A DNA stretch of 64,000 nucleotides from Phycicoccus sp. M110.8 (GCF_032464895.1 NZ_JAWDIC010000001.1:1922001-1986000); one strand, 5' to 3'; shown: positions 1 through 8,960, counted from the first letter of the stretch. Notes: a model not told the origin generated them from the letters alone. Program-made: numbers and translations.

Positions 1-526
1 GGTCCTGCTGTGCAACGCCGACCGCGGCATCCTGCTCCCCGTCTACGGCGTCCCCTGGGTGGTGCTGCTCGTCTTCGCCGTCCTCGCCTCGTGGACCTTC
101 CTGCTGGGCCGCACCCGGTTCGGGCGCTACGTCTACGCGATCGGCGGGAACGCCGAGGCCGCCCGCCGTGCGGGCATCGGGCTGGCCCGCATCCGGACCG
201 TGGCCTTCGTCCTCGCGTCCCTGACCGCCGGCATCGCCGGCGTCGTGTACGCCTCGCGCCTGCGGTCCATCTCCACCGCCATCGACGGCGGCACCCTCGT
301 CCTGTATGCCGTGGCGGCGGCCGTCATCGGCGGCACGAGCCTGTTCGGCGGCCGGGGCAAGGCGATGCACGGCGTCCTCGGCGGGATCGTCATCGCCGCC
401 ATCGACAACGGCATGGGGCTGCTCGGGTTCAGCGCGGCCAGCAAGTACATGGTGACGGCGGCCGTCCTCATCATCGCCGTCACCATCGACGCCGTCGCCC
501 GGCGCAACCGGCCGTCGGTGCGCTGA
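1..526 (+). CDS. Sugar ABC transporter permease, C-terminal part (XylH/RbsC family)
   Basis: The reading frame is open from base 2, so the gene is cut by the window edge. About 174 residues remain. They contain the typical end of ribose/xylose-type permeases: a GRYVYAIGGN motif followed by AARRAGI, several hydrophobic helices, and a GGTSLFGG glycine-rich loop. The family forms the membrane channel that imports pentoses or similar sugars together with an ATPase and a binding protein. Those partners would lie upstream of the window. The family call is firm; the sugar is not determinable from this fragment. Confidence 0.85.
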   Translation, partial: VLLCNADRGILLPVYGVPWVVLLVFAVLASWTFLLGRTRFGRYVYAIGGNAEAARRAGIGLARIRTVAFVLASLTAGIAGVVYASRLRSISTAIDGGTLVLYAVAAAVIGGTSLFGGRGKAMHGVLGGIVIAAIDNGMGLLGFSAASKYMVTAAVLIIAVTIDAVARRNRPSVR

Positions 527-659
527 CAGGTCCACGGGTCCGGCAGTCCCTCGGCGGCCGGGTGCCCGAAGTGTGCGCATATGCCTGCGCGCAGGGCCGT
601 CGACCGCGTACGGTCTGCACCGACGCCGCCTGAGGTGAAGGGCAGGCAGGGCGTCGGGC

Positions 660-1280
660 GTGGGGGAGACGCGCGGTGCGCGGGCTGGGTTCGTGCTGTG
701 GAACGCGGGCGGGATCCCTGACGTCACAACGACTCCACGGCCGCCAGCCCGACGCTGGGGCCCCTACCCGGTGAGGACCACGGTGCTCGCGTTCTGGATC
801 GTCGGCGGCGTGGGCGTCGCCCTGTTCATGCTCACCTTCGTCTTCGGCGAGCTGCTCGACGGCATCCTCGACGGGGTCGACTTCACCGGCGGGTTCCTCT
901 CGACCGCAGCGGTCGCCGGCTTCGCGGCCGCGTTCGGCATCGTCGGCGGCATCGCCATGAGCATGGGTGCGCCGCTGCCGCTCGCGGTCGTCGTCGGCGT
1001 CGTCGCCGGCGCGGCGATCGGCGCCGTCGGCGGCCTGACGACCAAGGTCGTGAAGAACACTCCGACCGACCGTGCGCCCGGGGCCGACGACCTCGTCGGC
1101 GCCCGCGGCGTCGTCGTCAGCGCCATCGGCGACGGTGCCTACGGCGAGGTGCTGGTCCGCGTCGGCGGCCACCGGCAGAAGTACAACGCCCGGTCCGAGT
1201 CCGGCGCGATCGCCGTCGGGTCCGACGTCCTCGTCACCGACTCCCTGTCCAGCTCGTCCGTGCGCGTCCGCGCCCTCTGA
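660..1280 (+). CDS. NfeD-like membrane protein with C-terminal OB-fold
   Basis: A protein of up to 206 residues with three hydrophobic segments in its first two thirds, then a soluble tail of about 65 residues containing VGARGVVVSAIGDGAYGEVLV, which resembles the OB-fold of NfeD-type flotillin partners. The gene ends 34 bases before a flotillin gene, the classic NfeD-flotillin pairing in bacterial membrane microdomains. The start is uncertain: GTG at 660 is used here, but GTG at 771 (VRTTVLAFW) would begin just before the first membrane helix and is also plausible. Family assignment rests on tail pattern and neighbour rather than on a strong signature. Confidence 0.65.
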   Translation: MGETRGARAGFVLWNAGGIPDVTTTPRPPARRWGPYPVRTTVLAFWIVGGVGVALFMLTFVFGELLDGILDGVDFTGGFLSTAAVAGFAAAFGIVGGIAMSMGAPLPLAVVVGVVAGAAIGAVGGLTTKVVKNTPTDRAPGADDLVGARGVVVSAIGDGAYGEVLVRVGGHRQKYNARSESGAIAVGSDVLVTDSLSSSSVRVRAL

Positions 1281-1314
1281 CCCAGCCGGTCACCACCCCA
1301 GAACGGAGCTCCAC

Positions 1315-2778
1315 GTGTTCGGTCTCAACCCCGTCGTCCTCGGCGTCGTCGCCCTGGTCGCGCTCGTCATCATCTCGGTCCTCGCGGTCGTCTCGCGGTA
1401 CAAGGTCGCCAAGCCCAACGAGGCCCTGCTCATCACCGGCCGCAAGAGCAGCGGCGAGGACCTCGCCGGGCAGAAGGTCGTCATCGGTGCCGGCGTCTTC
1501 GTCCTGCCCGTCGTGCAGAAGATGTCGGTGATGGACCTGTCCAGCCGCGAGATCGAGCTGCGCGTCCCGAACGCGGTGTCCAAGAACAACATCAAGCTCA
1601 CCGTCGACGGCATCGCGATCGTCAAGGTCGGGGGCACCGACGAGGCCGTCCGCGCGGCCGCGCAGCGGTTCGGCAACCAGCAGGCGGCCATCACGGCATT
1701 CACCGAGCGCACCCTGTCCGGCGCCCTGCGCAGCATCGTCGGCACCCTCACCGTCGAGGAGATCATCCGCGACCGTGCCGCCCTCGGCGCGCAGGTGGCC
1801 GAGGTGACCGAGCACGCCCTCACCGGGCAGGGCCTGACCCTCGACAACTTCCAGGTGCTCGACATCAACGACGACACCGACTACCTGCGCAACCTCGGCC
1901 GCCCGGAGGCGGCCCGGGTCGAGCAGGACGCCAAGATCGCCGAGGCCGACGCGATGCGCAACGCCGAGCAGCGGCAGCTCGCCGCCCAGCAGGAGGTGCT
2001 GGCCTCCCGCCGTGACTTCGCGCTGCGCGAGGCGCAGATCAAGGCCGAGACCGAGGCGGCGCAGGCGAATGCTGCGGCCGCCGGGCCGCTCGCCGCCGCC
2101 GCCAAGCAGCAGGAGGTGCTCACCGCGCAGAGCCTCGTCGCCGAGCGCCAGGCCGAGCTCACCGAGCGCCAGCTCGACACCGAGGTGCGCAAGCCCGCCG
2201 ACGCCAAGCGGTATGCCGCGCAGCAGGACGCCGAGGCCGCCCGCTTCACCACGGAGCAGAACGCCGCCGCCGACAAGTACTCCAAGGTCGCCCAGGCGCA
2301 GGCCCAGGCCGAGACCGCGAAGCTCACCGGTGAGGCGGAGCGCGACCGCCGCGCGGCGATCGCCGCCGCGACCAAGCTCGAGGGCGAGGCCGAGGCGGCT
2401 GCCACGCTCGCCCGCGGCCAGGCCGAGGCGCAGACCATGGAGGCCAAGGCCGACGCGCTCGGCAAGTACGGCGAGGCGGCCAAGATGCAGATGCTCGTCG
2501 AGGTGCTGCCGCAGGTGGCGCGCGAGCTAGCCTCGCCCATGGCGGCCATCGACAAGCTGACGGTGGTCTCGACCGACGGCGCCGGGGCCCTGCCCAAGAC
2601 GGTGACGAACAACTTCGCCCAGCTCCAGACGATGCTGCGCGACGCCACCGGGGTCGACCTCAACGGCCTCATGGACGGCATCGCCGGGCGCAACGGCTCG
2701 AGCGCCGCCGCGGCTGCCGGCGCGGCCACCGGGGCGGTCGTTGCCGGGGCGCTCGCGGACGGCGGCACGGAGGCCTGA
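1315..2778 (+). CDS. Flotillin / SPFH domain protein
   Basis: 487 residues. A membrane-inserting hydrophobic N-terminus of about 25 residues is followed by an SPFH/Band 7 domain (about residues 30-200, with motifs such as PNEALLITGR and GTLTVEEIIRDR). A long Ala/Glu/Gln-rich coiled coil (about 205-400) and a C-terminal flotillin tail follow. Flotillins oligomerise on the cytoplasmic membrane and organise ordered lipid domains. The start is GTG with GGAG about seven bases upstream. The next gene, a lipoprotein, overlaps the stop by one base, so NfeD-like, flotillin and lipoprotein genes are probably co-transcribed. Confidence 0.9.
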   Translation: MFGLNPVVLGVVALVALVIISVLAVVSRYKVAKPNEALLITGRKSSGEDLAGQKVVIGAGVFVLPVVQKMSVMDLSSREIELRVPNAVSKNNIKLTVDGIAIVKVGGTDEAVRAAAQRFGNQQAAITAFTERTLSGALRSIVGTLTVEEIIRDRAALGAQVAEVTEHALTGQGLTLDNFQVLDINDDTDYLRNLGRPEAARVEQDAKIAEADAMRNAEQRQLAAQQEVLASRRDFALREAQIKAETEAAQANAAAAGPLAAAAKQQEVLTAQSLVAERQAELTERQLDTEVRKPADAKRYAAQQDAEAARFTTEQNAAADKYSKVAQAQAQAETAKLTGEAERDRRAAIAAATKLEGEAEAAATLARGQAEAQTMEAKADALGKYGEAAKMQMLVEVLPQVARELASPMAAIDKLTVVSTDGAGALPKTVTNNFAQLQTMLRDATGVDLNGLMDGIAGRNGSSAAAAAGAATGAVVAGALADGGTEA

Positions 2779-3332
2779 TGCGCGACCGCTCGGCGAGGGC
2801 TGCCTCCCGCGTGCGCTCCGGGGGCGCAGGCCCGGTGACCGCGGGCACGGTGGCCGTGCTCGCGGTCGCCGTCCTCGCGCTCTCGGGGTGCGAGGTGCGA
2901 CTGCTCGCCGAGCCGAAGGGCACGGCCCCGACGGTGGTCCAGGCCGACCGCGGTCACGGGCTGACCATCGACGCCGACGTCTTCGCCTACCGCGACGACG
3001 TCGGCACGTCGAACGAGGTGCTGCGCGTCGTCAGCGACTCCGGGCGCGAGAAGGTCGTCGGCGCCCTCACAGCAGCCGGCGCCCGGTTCATGCTGGTGGA
3101 CGAGCGGGGCACGGAGTACCACGACGAGGCGGGCATCGAGTCGGCCGCGGCGAACGACCTCTACACGCCCAACTACGTCTCGGACCCGGAGGTGACCGCC
3201 GACGGGGTCGAGCTGTACGTCGACTGCAAGGGCTCGATCGAGGAGCCCATGGCGACGACCTTCCGCAGGATCCTGCGCGAGGAGCTGGAGGCAGCCGGCA
3301 TACGCGGCGCCGTCCACGCCGTCACGTCCTGA
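2778..3332 (+). CDS. Predicted lipoprotein of unknown function
   Basis: 184 residues. A basic N-terminus and hydrophobic stretch end in a lipobox LALSGC with the modified cysteine at about residue 38, so export and membrane anchoring are likely. The mature part has no motif I recognise. It contains an acidic, Asp/Glu-rich region and one further cysteine. Translation is coupled to flotillin: its ATG overlaps the flotillin stop (TGATG). A role at the flotillin-organised membrane is inference from position only. Confidence 0.75.
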   Translation: MRDRSARAASRVRSGGAGPVTAGTVAVLAVAVLALSGCEVRLLAEPKGTAPTVVQADRGHGLTIDADVFAYRDDVGTSNEVLRVVSDSGREKVVGALTAAGARFMLVDERGTEYHDEAGIESAAANDLYTPNYVSDPEVTADGVELYVDCKGSIEEPMATTFRRILREELEAAGIRGAVHAVTS

Positions 3333-3380
3333 CAGCGGGGTGCCCGGGGGCGGCACCGCCCCACACCGGACACGGCAAGG

Positions 3381-3414
3381 CCGAGGGGGCCGGTGGGGAA
3401 GCCGGCCCCCTCGG
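3381..3414. terminator. Bidirectional terminator between convergent genes
   Basis: A perfect 13-bp stem (CCGAGGGGGCCGG pairing with CCGGCCCCCTCGG) closes an 8-base loop. It lies between the plus-strand lipoprotein gene and the minus-strand collagen-like gene, so it can serve both. Confidence 0.8.
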
Positions 3415-3442
3415 GTGGGGGTGCGTGTCGTGCGGGGAGCGG

Positions 3443-4282
3443 TCAGTCGGCCGCGATGGAGACCGACGCGGTCGACGGGCTGCCGCCGAGGATGCCGGTG
3501 TACGCCGAGGAGCAGGACGGCCGGTTGGCGGTGACGTTCGGGATGGCGGCCGGGGAGTTGCACTGGGGCAGGTTGACGGTCAGCGTCGCGTTCGCGAAGC
3601 CCGTCTTCCCGGTGATGCGCCAGGCGTCGCCGAGGAGCCCGACCAGCACGATGCTGCCCGAGGGCCGCGCCAGGGTGACGTTGCAGGACGCCGTGCCCAG
3701 GGTGACGACCCCACCCGGCCAGTGCGAGTCGAAGTCGTTGTCCTTGATGCTCGTGATGGTGTTGGTCAGCGTCGTCGCCGAGCACATGGGCGGCGGGGGC
3801 GTGGTCCCGCTGCAGACGAGCGCACCCGCGGCCGAGAAGCCGGTCACGTACTGCCCGGCCGGGCACGACTTTCCGGCCAGTCCGCTGATCCCGGAGGGAC
3901 CTTGCGGGCCCTGCGGTCCGGTCGCGCCGGTGTCGCCCTTGGGTCCGGCAGGTCCGACGGGTCCGACTGGTCCGGCCGGCCCGGTGGCGCCCGTGGCACC
4001 GGTCGCACCGGTGTCACCCTTGGGTCCGGCCGGTCCCTGGGGACCGGCGGGGCCCTGGATGCCCTGCTGGTTCCAGCTGATCGCGACCTCGGACGGACGG
4101 CACCGCTCGCTGCCGACCAGCAGCCGCAGCATCCCCTGGTTCTTCTGGTAACAGGCGTTGATGACGGTCGGGGCGGTGGCCGAGACCGCCGACGGCTGCG
4201 CCGCGACGACCTGGGCGCCGGTGACCAGCAGGACGGTCGAGCCGAGTACCACCAGGGGTGCTCGCCAGTTGGGTCGTGACAT
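3443..4282 (-). CDS. Secreted collagen-like repeat protein
   Basis: 279 residues from ATG at 4282, preceded by AAGGGAG at good distance. This start yields a clean signal peptide (basic MSRPNWR, then a hydrophobic core ending near AQVVAAQPSA). A short domain with conserved Cys (NACYQKNQGMLRLL) comes next, then about 60 residues of Gly-X-Y repeats rich in GPAGP, GATGA and GDTGA, then a Cys-containing C-terminal domain. Such bacterial collagen-like proteins form triple-helical stalks at the cell surface. Function (adhesion, spacer) is inference. A longer frame upstream exists but has no signal-peptide logic. Confidence 0.8.
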   Translation of the reverse strand: MSRPNWRAPLVVLGSTVLLVTGAQVVAAQPSAVSATAPTVINACYQKNQGMLRLLVGSERCRPSEVAISWNQQGIQGPAGPQGPAGPKGDTGATGATGATGPAGPVGPVGPAGPKGDTGATGPQGPQGPSGISGLAGKSCPAGQYVTGFSAAGALVCSGTTPPPPMCSATTLTNTITSIKDNDFDSHWPGGVVTLGTASCNVTLARPSGSIVLVGLLGDAWRITGKTGFANATLTVNLPQCNSPAAIPNVTANRPSCSSAYTGILGGSPSTASVSIAAD

Positions 4283-4609
4283 CGTGCTCCCTTTCTGTCC
4301 CGGGCCCGTGTGGCGGCGCCGGCGACGTTGCCGGATGCGTTCCGATGCCCGCGTTGGACGGTAGGCAGAAGTCATGAGCACGTCTTCGAGCATCTGGGGC
4401 GTGACGGCAGCCTTCGCCCGCTGCTAACTTGTGATGGCCTGCGAATGCCGTTGGGTAACGCAATCGTCAAGGCGATGTGGGTGGTTTCGCCCGGTCGTCG
4501 CCGGTTCGCGCACGTGCAGGTACCGGCCCTCCCCGGAGCCCCTGGCCCTCCCGGCGCCGGGCTCGTCGAGTCCGCCCTCCAGCCCCGTCGTGTGCGTAAG
4601 GTCCGGATC
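4283..4609. other. Divergent intergenic region
   Basis: Non-coding stretch between the collagen-like gene (minus) and the VOC gene (plus). It must hold both promoters. I see TACCGT on the minus strand near 4360 as a possible -10 for the collagen-like gene but no matching -35, and no convincing RNA or operator. Confidence 0.4.
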
Positions 4610-4960
4610 GTGGACCTCCCCAAGCTGACGCACGTGCGCGTGAACGTACGGCACCTCGCGGCATCCATCGACTGGTACGAGCGTCTCCTAGGAGTGCCTG
4701 CTCGTGGCCACTGGCCGCCGCAGGCCCCGACATATGTCCACTTCGACCTCGGGCCGACCCAGTTCGCGCTCGGCCAGTACGAGCCCGCGCCGGCAACGGG
4801 AGCTCGATTCAACGTCGAGGTGGACGACGTCGACGGGTGGTGGCGGAGGCTGGGGGAGGACGTCGATGTCCTCGAACCCCTGATGAACACGCCCTACGGA
4901 ACGCGCAAGTTCACGATCCGTGACCCCGACGGCAACGAGCTGGGGTTCGTCCAGGCGTAG
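4610..4960 (+). CDS. VOC (glyoxalase/bleomycin-resistance fold) family protein
   Basis: 116 residues, one vicinal-oxygen-chelate module. It starts LTHVRVNV, has a mid-protein strand VHFDLGPTQFALGQYE and ends with the family's TIRDPDGNELGFVQ signature, whose Glu and nearby residues usually bind a divalent metal. Members range from glyoxalases to dioxygenases and antibiotic-binding proteins, so the substrate is not predictable. GTG at 4610 is chosen because AAGG lies about eight bases before it and the protein then begins like its relatives; GTG at 4592 is an alternative. Confidence 0.8.
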   Translation: MDLPKLTHVRVNVRHLAASIDWYERLLGVPARGHWPPQAPTYVHFDLGPTQFALGQYEPAPATGARFNVEVDDVDGWWRRLGEDVDVLEPLMNTPYGTRKFTIRDPDGNELGFVQA

Positions 4961-5235
4961 TGGGGCGTGGCGAGCCGGGTCTGGGTGCCCGGGAGCTCCA
5001 TGGATGGCGTGGTGATCTCCACGACGCCCGGCCGCCTTCGCCTCTTCGAAAACCGGTGGAGCCCGAAGTCCGTGGGTCGTTACCGTGCTCTCGGCCCTGT
5101 CCCCGGGTGAGAGCCGTTGAGGATCTGTCCTTGTACACCACGTGAGAACCGTCGAGCGCTGATTTCGTCGCGCGTTGCGCCTGTGCGCCGCGCTCTTCTC
5201 CGCTGTGAACTTCTCACTGGGACCGGTGTATCTCT
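4961..5235. other. Intergenic stretch with no recognised feature
   Basis: About 275 bases between the VOC and DUF1062 genes. No tRNA, clear hairpin or conserved ORF seen. Frames here are shadows. Confidence 0.4.
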
Positions 5236-5784
5236 GTGCCACAACCCTGGGCCGTCGTGCCCACCTGCCTGCCTGTCATCCTCCGCCGTTGCCACGCCTG
5301 TAGCTCGGGGCGCTTCCGGGCGAGCGGCACGTTCCGTGTCAACGCACACCACAAGCTCCTCGACGCATGGCTGCTCGCGCTGTGCACCAGGTGCGGGGAC
5401 ACCACCAAGCTCACGGTCGTCGAGCGGATGAACGTGCGCGTGTTTCCCCCTGACCTGCTGGACCGGCTGCACCGCAACGACCCCGGCCTGGTGGCCGAGC
5501 TGCTCCAGGACCCGGTCGTTCTACGCCGCAATCGGCTCGCCCTCGACTGGGACGATGCCTGGCGCCTCGACACCGGCGACCCCATTGCGCTGGGACACGA
5601 GGCGATCGACATCTCGGTCCACTTCGCGGCGCGGATCCCTGTCCGACCCGTGCGACTGATAGCCGAAGGCTTCGGCCTCTCACGAGCCGAGGTCGAGAGG
5701 CTGCTTGCGGAGGGGAACCTCGTATCGGGGGTGCGCCTGACGGGAAGGCGCTCGAGTGACTTCGCGTTCACGCTCAAGCGTTGA
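5236..5784 (+). CDS. DUF1062 family protein
   Basis: 182 residues. The opening (WAVVPTCLPVILRRC) and two CxxC pairs, CHAC near residue 19 and CTRC near residue 51, match my memory of the DUF1062 family, small cytosolic proteins with a probable zinc ribbon at the N-terminus. An S4-like helix pattern (LSRAEVERLLAEGNLVSG) lies near the C-terminus and might bind nucleic acid. No biochemical role is established to my knowledge. The start is GTG and its ribosome-binding site is weak, so the exact N-terminus is uncertain. The gene appears to stand alone. Confidence 0.75.
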   Translation: MPQPWAVVPTCLPVILRRCHACSSGRFRASGTFRVNAHHKLLDAWLLALCTRCGDTTKLTVVERMNVRVFPPDLLDRLHRNDPGLVAELLQDPVVLRRNRLALDWDDAWRLDTGDPIALGHEAIDISVHFAARIPVRPVRLIAEGFGLSRAEVERLLAEGNLVSGVRLTGRRSSDFAFTLKR

Positions 5785-5970
5785 ACCCGCAGGTTCGTCG
5801 CGTCTGCGCGGGGACGGGAGCCGTCGCGCGGGGACGCCGCGCGCCGGCGCCGCGCGCTCCGCCGTGGTGGGCAGCGTGCGCTCGTCGCGGGCGCCGATGC
5901 CGGGAGCCGTCGCGATGGGGGCGCTTCGCGCCGAGGGGGCTCCTCCCGATTCCCGCCGTGCCTCCAAGTC

Positions 5971-6020
5971 AAAAGAAGGAATGCCCCGACGAAAAAGCGT
6001 GTCGGGGCATTCCTTCTTTT
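5971..6020 (-). terminator. Strong terminator of the tRNA-Gly gene
   Basis: Perfect 20-bp inverted repeat (5971-5990 with 6001-6020) around a 10-base loop, ending in TTCTTTT on the minus strand immediately 3' of the tRNA. Its core GCCCCGAC/GTCGGGGC recurs in the terminators of two other tRNA genes in the window. It could also stop plus-strand transcription from the DUF1062 gene. Confidence 0.9.
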
Positions 6021-6021
6021 G

Positions 6022-6092
6022 AGCCGATGACGGGAATCGAACCCGCGTGTCCAGCTTGGGAAGCTGGCGCTCTACCATTGAGCTACATCGGC
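6022..6092 (-). tRNA. tRNA-Gly (anticodon CCC)
   Basis: On the minus strand the 71-nt sequence folds as a cloverleaf: acceptor GCCGATG/CATCGGC, anticodon stem CCAGC/GCTGG around loop TTCCCAA giving anticodon CCC, and a GGTTCGATTCC T-arm. The discriminator is T, normal for glycine; no CCA is encoded. A TAGACT -10 box lies at 6128-6123 (minus), and a GCACCGCCGG inverted repeat (6095-6116) occupies the leader between promoter and tRNA. Confidence 0.95.
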
Positions 6093-6175
6093 GTGCACCG
6101 CCGGAACCGGCGGTGCGGCAGGAGTCTAACCGACGCCGCGGGCCGGACCGACCGCCCCCGCCACAGCCCTCGCGT

Positions 6176-6181
6176 TACTCT
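6176..6181 (+). promoter_or_regulatory. Possible -10 box of a leaderless dcd transcript
   Basis: TACTCT ends six bases before the GTG start of dcd, the spacing seen for leaderless mRNAs in actinobacteria. There is no ribosome-binding site. No clear -35 was found. Confidence 0.35.
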
Positions 6182-6187
6182 TCCCCC

Positions 6188-6763
6188 GTGCTGCTGAGCG
6201 ACCGCGACATCATCGCCGAGATCGACGCCGGGCGGGTCGTCCTCGACCCCTGGGACCCCGAGATGGTCCAGCCGAGCAGCATCGACGTGCGCCTCGACAA
6301 GTACTTCCGGCTGTTCGACAACCACAAGTACCCCTACATCGACCCGGCCGAGGACCAGCCCGACCTCACCCGCCTCGTCGAGGTCAGCGACGGCGAGCCG
6401 TTCGTCCTGCACCCGGGCGAGTTCGTCCTCGGCTCCATCTACGAGACCGTGACGCTGCCCGACGACGTCGCCGCCCGGGTCGAGGGCAAGTCGAGCCTGG
6501 GCCGCCTCGGGCTGCTCACCCACGCGACCGCCGGCTTCGTCGACCCCGGCTTCACCGGCCACGTCACCCTCGAGCTGAGCAACGTCGCGACCCTGCCGAT
6601 CAAGCTGTGGCCCGGCATGAAGATCGGCCAGCTCTGCTTCTTCCGCCTCTCCAGCCCGGTCGACAACCCCTACGGCTCGGCCAAGTACGGCTCGCACTAC
6701 CAGGGCCAGCGCGGCCCCACGGCCAGCCGCTCGTTCAAGAACTTCCACACCAGCAAGGTCTGA
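6188..6763 (+). CDS. dcd: dCTP deaminase (dUMP-forming type)
   Basis: 191 residues, the normal length of this trimeric enzyme. It deaminates dCTP and in the actinobacterial type also hydrolyses the product to dUMP, supplying dTMP synthesis. Visible signatures are the N-terminal LLSDRDI, the [14 protein letters not shown] block, the active-site [10 protein letters not shown], and the [16 protein letters not shown] region. GTG at 6188 reproduces the family's standard N-terminus. The gene is divergent from tRNA-Gly, a neighbourhood often seen for dcd in actinobacteria. Confidence 0.95.
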   Translation: MLLSDRDIIAEIDAGRVVLDPWDPEMVQPSSIDVRLDKYFRLFDNHKYPYIDPAEDQPDLTRLVEVSDGEPFVLHPGEFVLGSIYETVTLPDDVAARVEGKSSLGRLGLLTHATAGFVDPGFTGHVTLELSNVATLPIKLWPGMKIGQLCFFRLSSPVDNPYGSAKYGSHYQGQRGPTASRSFKNFHTSKV

Positions 6764-6839
6764 CCGGTCGGCCCAGGCCGACCAATCCAGCGGGAGGCCG
6801 ACGGCGAATCCGTCGTGCCCGTCCCGACCCAGGAGTTCC

Positions 6840-7478
6840 ATGCCCGCCTCCCGCCTGCTGTGGCCCACCGAGCTCGCCCAGCCCGACGCCGTCGTCCTCG
6901 TCCTGCACGGAGGCCGTGAGCACGGCCACGACGCCGTGCGCGACTGGCAGGCCGCCGTGTGGCGGATGCGGCCGTTCGAACGGGCCGTCGCGCGCGCCGG
7001 CCGGGGCCGCGTGGCGGTGGCGTCGATCCGGTATGCCGTGCGCGGCTGGAACGCGGACGAGGCGAGCCCGCTCGTGGACACCCTGCTGGCGCTCGAGCAG
7101 ATCGAGGCCCGGCACCCCGGCGTGCCCGTGGGCCTCCTCGGCCACTCGATGGGCGGCCGGGTCGCCCTCCACCTCGCCGGCGACGAACGGGTCCGCGCCA
7201 TCGCGGCCCTCGCGCCCTGGGTCGAGGCGCAGGACCGTGCCCGCTGGCACCGCGGCCTGCACGTCCTGTTCATGCACGGCACCCGCGACCGGATCACCTC
7301 CCCCCGGCGCTCACGAGCGATGGCCGACGCCATGGCCGCCATGGGGGCCGACGTCACCTACCGCGACGTGCACGGCGACGTCCACGGGATGCTGCGCCAG
7401 CCGGGCCGCTGGCACCGCGAGTCCGCCGAGTTCCTCGCCACCCACCTGACCGGGCCGCAGGCCCGGGCCCAGGCCTAG
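6840..7478 (+). CDS. Alpha/beta hydrolase (dienelactone hydrolase-like)
   Basis: 212 residues. The nucleophile elbow GHSMGG (about residue 102), an acidic position in HGTRDRI (about 147) and a histidine in the VHGDVHGML segment (about 181) form a plausible Ser-Asp-His triad; VLHGGREHG near the start supplies the oxyanion region. The substrate cannot be read from sequence. An AGGAG site precedes the ATG. The stop codon interlocks with the stop of the convergent lyase gene (TAG shared within CTAG), so the two genes have no intergenic space. Confidence 0.85.
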   Translation: MPASRLLWPTELAQPDAVVLVLHGGREHGHDAVRDWQAAVWRMRPFERAVARAGRGRVAVASIRYAVRGWNADEASPLVDTLLALEQIEARHPGVPVGLLGHSMGGRVALHLAGDERVRAIAALAPWVEAQDRARWHRGLHVLFMHGTRDRITSPRRSRAMADAMAAMGADVTYRDVHGDVHGMLRQPGRWHRESAEFLATHLTGPQARAQA

Positions 7479-8947
7479 GAGGCCGGACCGCCGCCCGCGC
7501 TCGGCACGGGCTCCGCGGCATACGCCTCGAGCACCCGCTCGGCCACCTCGAAGTCGCCGGCCAGGTCGCGGTCGGCGAGGTCGGCGGGCAGCTGGTCGCA
7601 CCGCGCCAGCGCCTCGGCGAGCGGCCCGACGGGACGCTTGCCCGACTGCCGCACCGCCCGCACGGCGCACACGAGCTCGACCGCCACCAGCCGCCGGTAG
7701 GCCTGTGCGGCCCGGGTGAGCCGCTCCGCGGCGGCGGCCGCGAACGACGCATCGTCCTCGATCCCGGCCGAGACCTCGGCGGTCTGCACCGCCGACGGCG
7801 CCGCCGCGGACTGGCGCACCACGGAGACCGCCGACGCCGCGACGTACTCGGCGATGAGCAGGCCCGAGGACCCCGAGACCTCGTCGGCGAGGAAGAGGGG
7901 CAGCCCCTCCCGGCCGGTGAGCAGGTGGGCCACGCGCGACTGCACGGCGGCGGCGGAGCGCGCGAGGGCCAGCAGCGTGGAGTCCGCCCCGAGGGCGAGG
8001 TATGCCGCGTGGAAGCCGCCGTGGTGCGCGACCTGCGGACCGTCCGGGCCGGGGGTGAAGACGGGGTTCTCCGAGGCGGTGTTGACGGCCGTCTCGACGA
8101 CGGTGCGCAGGTTCGCAGCAAAGTCGAGCAGCGGTCCGTGGACCTGCGGCCAGGTGCGCAGGCCGAAGAAGTCCTGGATGTACGCGGGACGGCCCGGCTG
8201 TCCGGTCACGAGGGCGCGGACGTGCCCCGCGACCTCGGCTGCGCCCGGGAACGGGGTGGCGTGCGCTGCTGCCTCGCTGAACGCCTCGGGGTTGCCCCGC
8301 AGGGCGACGAACGTGAGGGCACAGACGGTGCTGGCGGCTCGGGCCGTCCGCGCCACCGAGCGGGTCGCCAGGGCGGACTCCCCGAGCGCGAACGCGTTCG
8401 AGGACAGCAGGGGGAGGGCGTCGCCGGCGTCGAGGTGCAGCACCCGCCGGCGGGGGCCGCGCGCACGGTCCCGCTCGCCGATCAGGGTGAGGCCCACCTC
8501 GGCCAGGGCGGTCAGGTCCGCGGTGCCGAGCGACCCGTGACGGTGCACGACGGGCAGGTCGTCGGCCGGCATCCCCGCGAGGTCGGCCAGCGCCACCGCG
8601 AGCTCGGGCCGCGCGCCAGAACCGCCCACCAGCAGCTGGTTCGCGCGGATCGCCAGGGCCGCGCGCACGACCGGCTCCGGCAGCGGGTCGCCCCACCCCG
8701 CGGCGTGCGTGCGCAGCAGCCGCCGGCCGTGCTCCTCGTCCGTACCGGTCAGCTCCTCCCGCGCGGCGCCGACGCCCGTCGTGTGGCCGTACACCTCGCG
8801 CCGCTCGGCGACCACCGCCGCGTCGTGGTGGGCCCGGGCGGCCCGGGCGACGGAGTCCGGGTGCGCTGCCACCGATGCGCCGCGGGCGAGGACGGCGATG
8901 GACTCGAGGTCGAGGTCCGCCCCGGTGAGTTCGACGGTCTGTGCCAC
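7475..8947 (-). CDS. Aromatic amino acid lyase (HAL/PAL) homologue lacking the MIO tripeptide
   Basis: 490 residues, full length for the family. Recognisable blocks are YGHTTGVG (about 53-60, keeping the catalytic-type Tyr), RANQLLVGGSGARPEL, and QDFFGLRTWPQVHG, equivalent to the QDxYSxRCxPQVxG block of true lyases. The decisive site reads GSLGTADLTALAE (138-150), where histidine and phenylalanine ammonia-lyases have GASGDL. The Ala-Ser-Gly that cyclises to the MIO electrophile is absent, so ordinary ammonia elimination is not expected. Ergothionase is a known MIO-independent member of this fold that eliminates trimethylamine, and the divergent neighbour here is a quaternary-amine transporter. 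That function is inference. Possible leaderless GTG start with GATACT seven bases upstream. Confidence 0.8.
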   Translation of the reverse strand: MAQTVELTGADLDLESIAVLARGASVAAHPDSVARAARAHHDAAVVAERREVYGHTTGVGAAREELTGTDEEHGRRLLRTHAAGWGDPLPEPVVRAALAIRANQLLVGGSGARPELAVALADLAGMPADDLPVVHRHGSLGTADLTALAEVGLTLIGERDRARGPRRRVLHLDAGDALPLLSSNAFALGESALATRSVARTARAASTVCALTFVALRGNPEAFSEAAAHATPFPGAAEVAGHVRALVTGQPGRPAYIQDFFGLRTWPQVHGPLLDFAANLRTVVETAVNTASENPVFTPGPDGPQVAHHGGFHAAYLALGADSTLLALARSAAAVQSRVAHLLTGREGLPLFLADEVSGSSGLLIAEYVAASAVSVVRQSAAAPSAVQTAEVSAGIEDDASFAAAAAERLTRAAQAYRRLVAVELVCAVRAVRQSGKRPVGPLAEALARCDQLPADLADRDLAGDFEVAERVLEAYAAEPVPSAGGGPAS

Positions 8948-8954
8948 GGGCCCC

Positions 8955-8960
8955 AGTATC
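8955..8960 (-). promoter_or_regulatory. Possible -10 box of the lyase gene
   Basis: GATACT on the minus strand, seven bases before the GTG start, suggests a leaderless transcript. The 129-bp gap to the divergent transporter operon holds both promoters. Confidence 0.35.

Noticed and set aside
7475-8947. Ordinary histidine ammonia-lyase (hutH)
   Set aside because: The Ala-Ser-Gly needed for the MIO cofactor is absent and no other hut gene is present.
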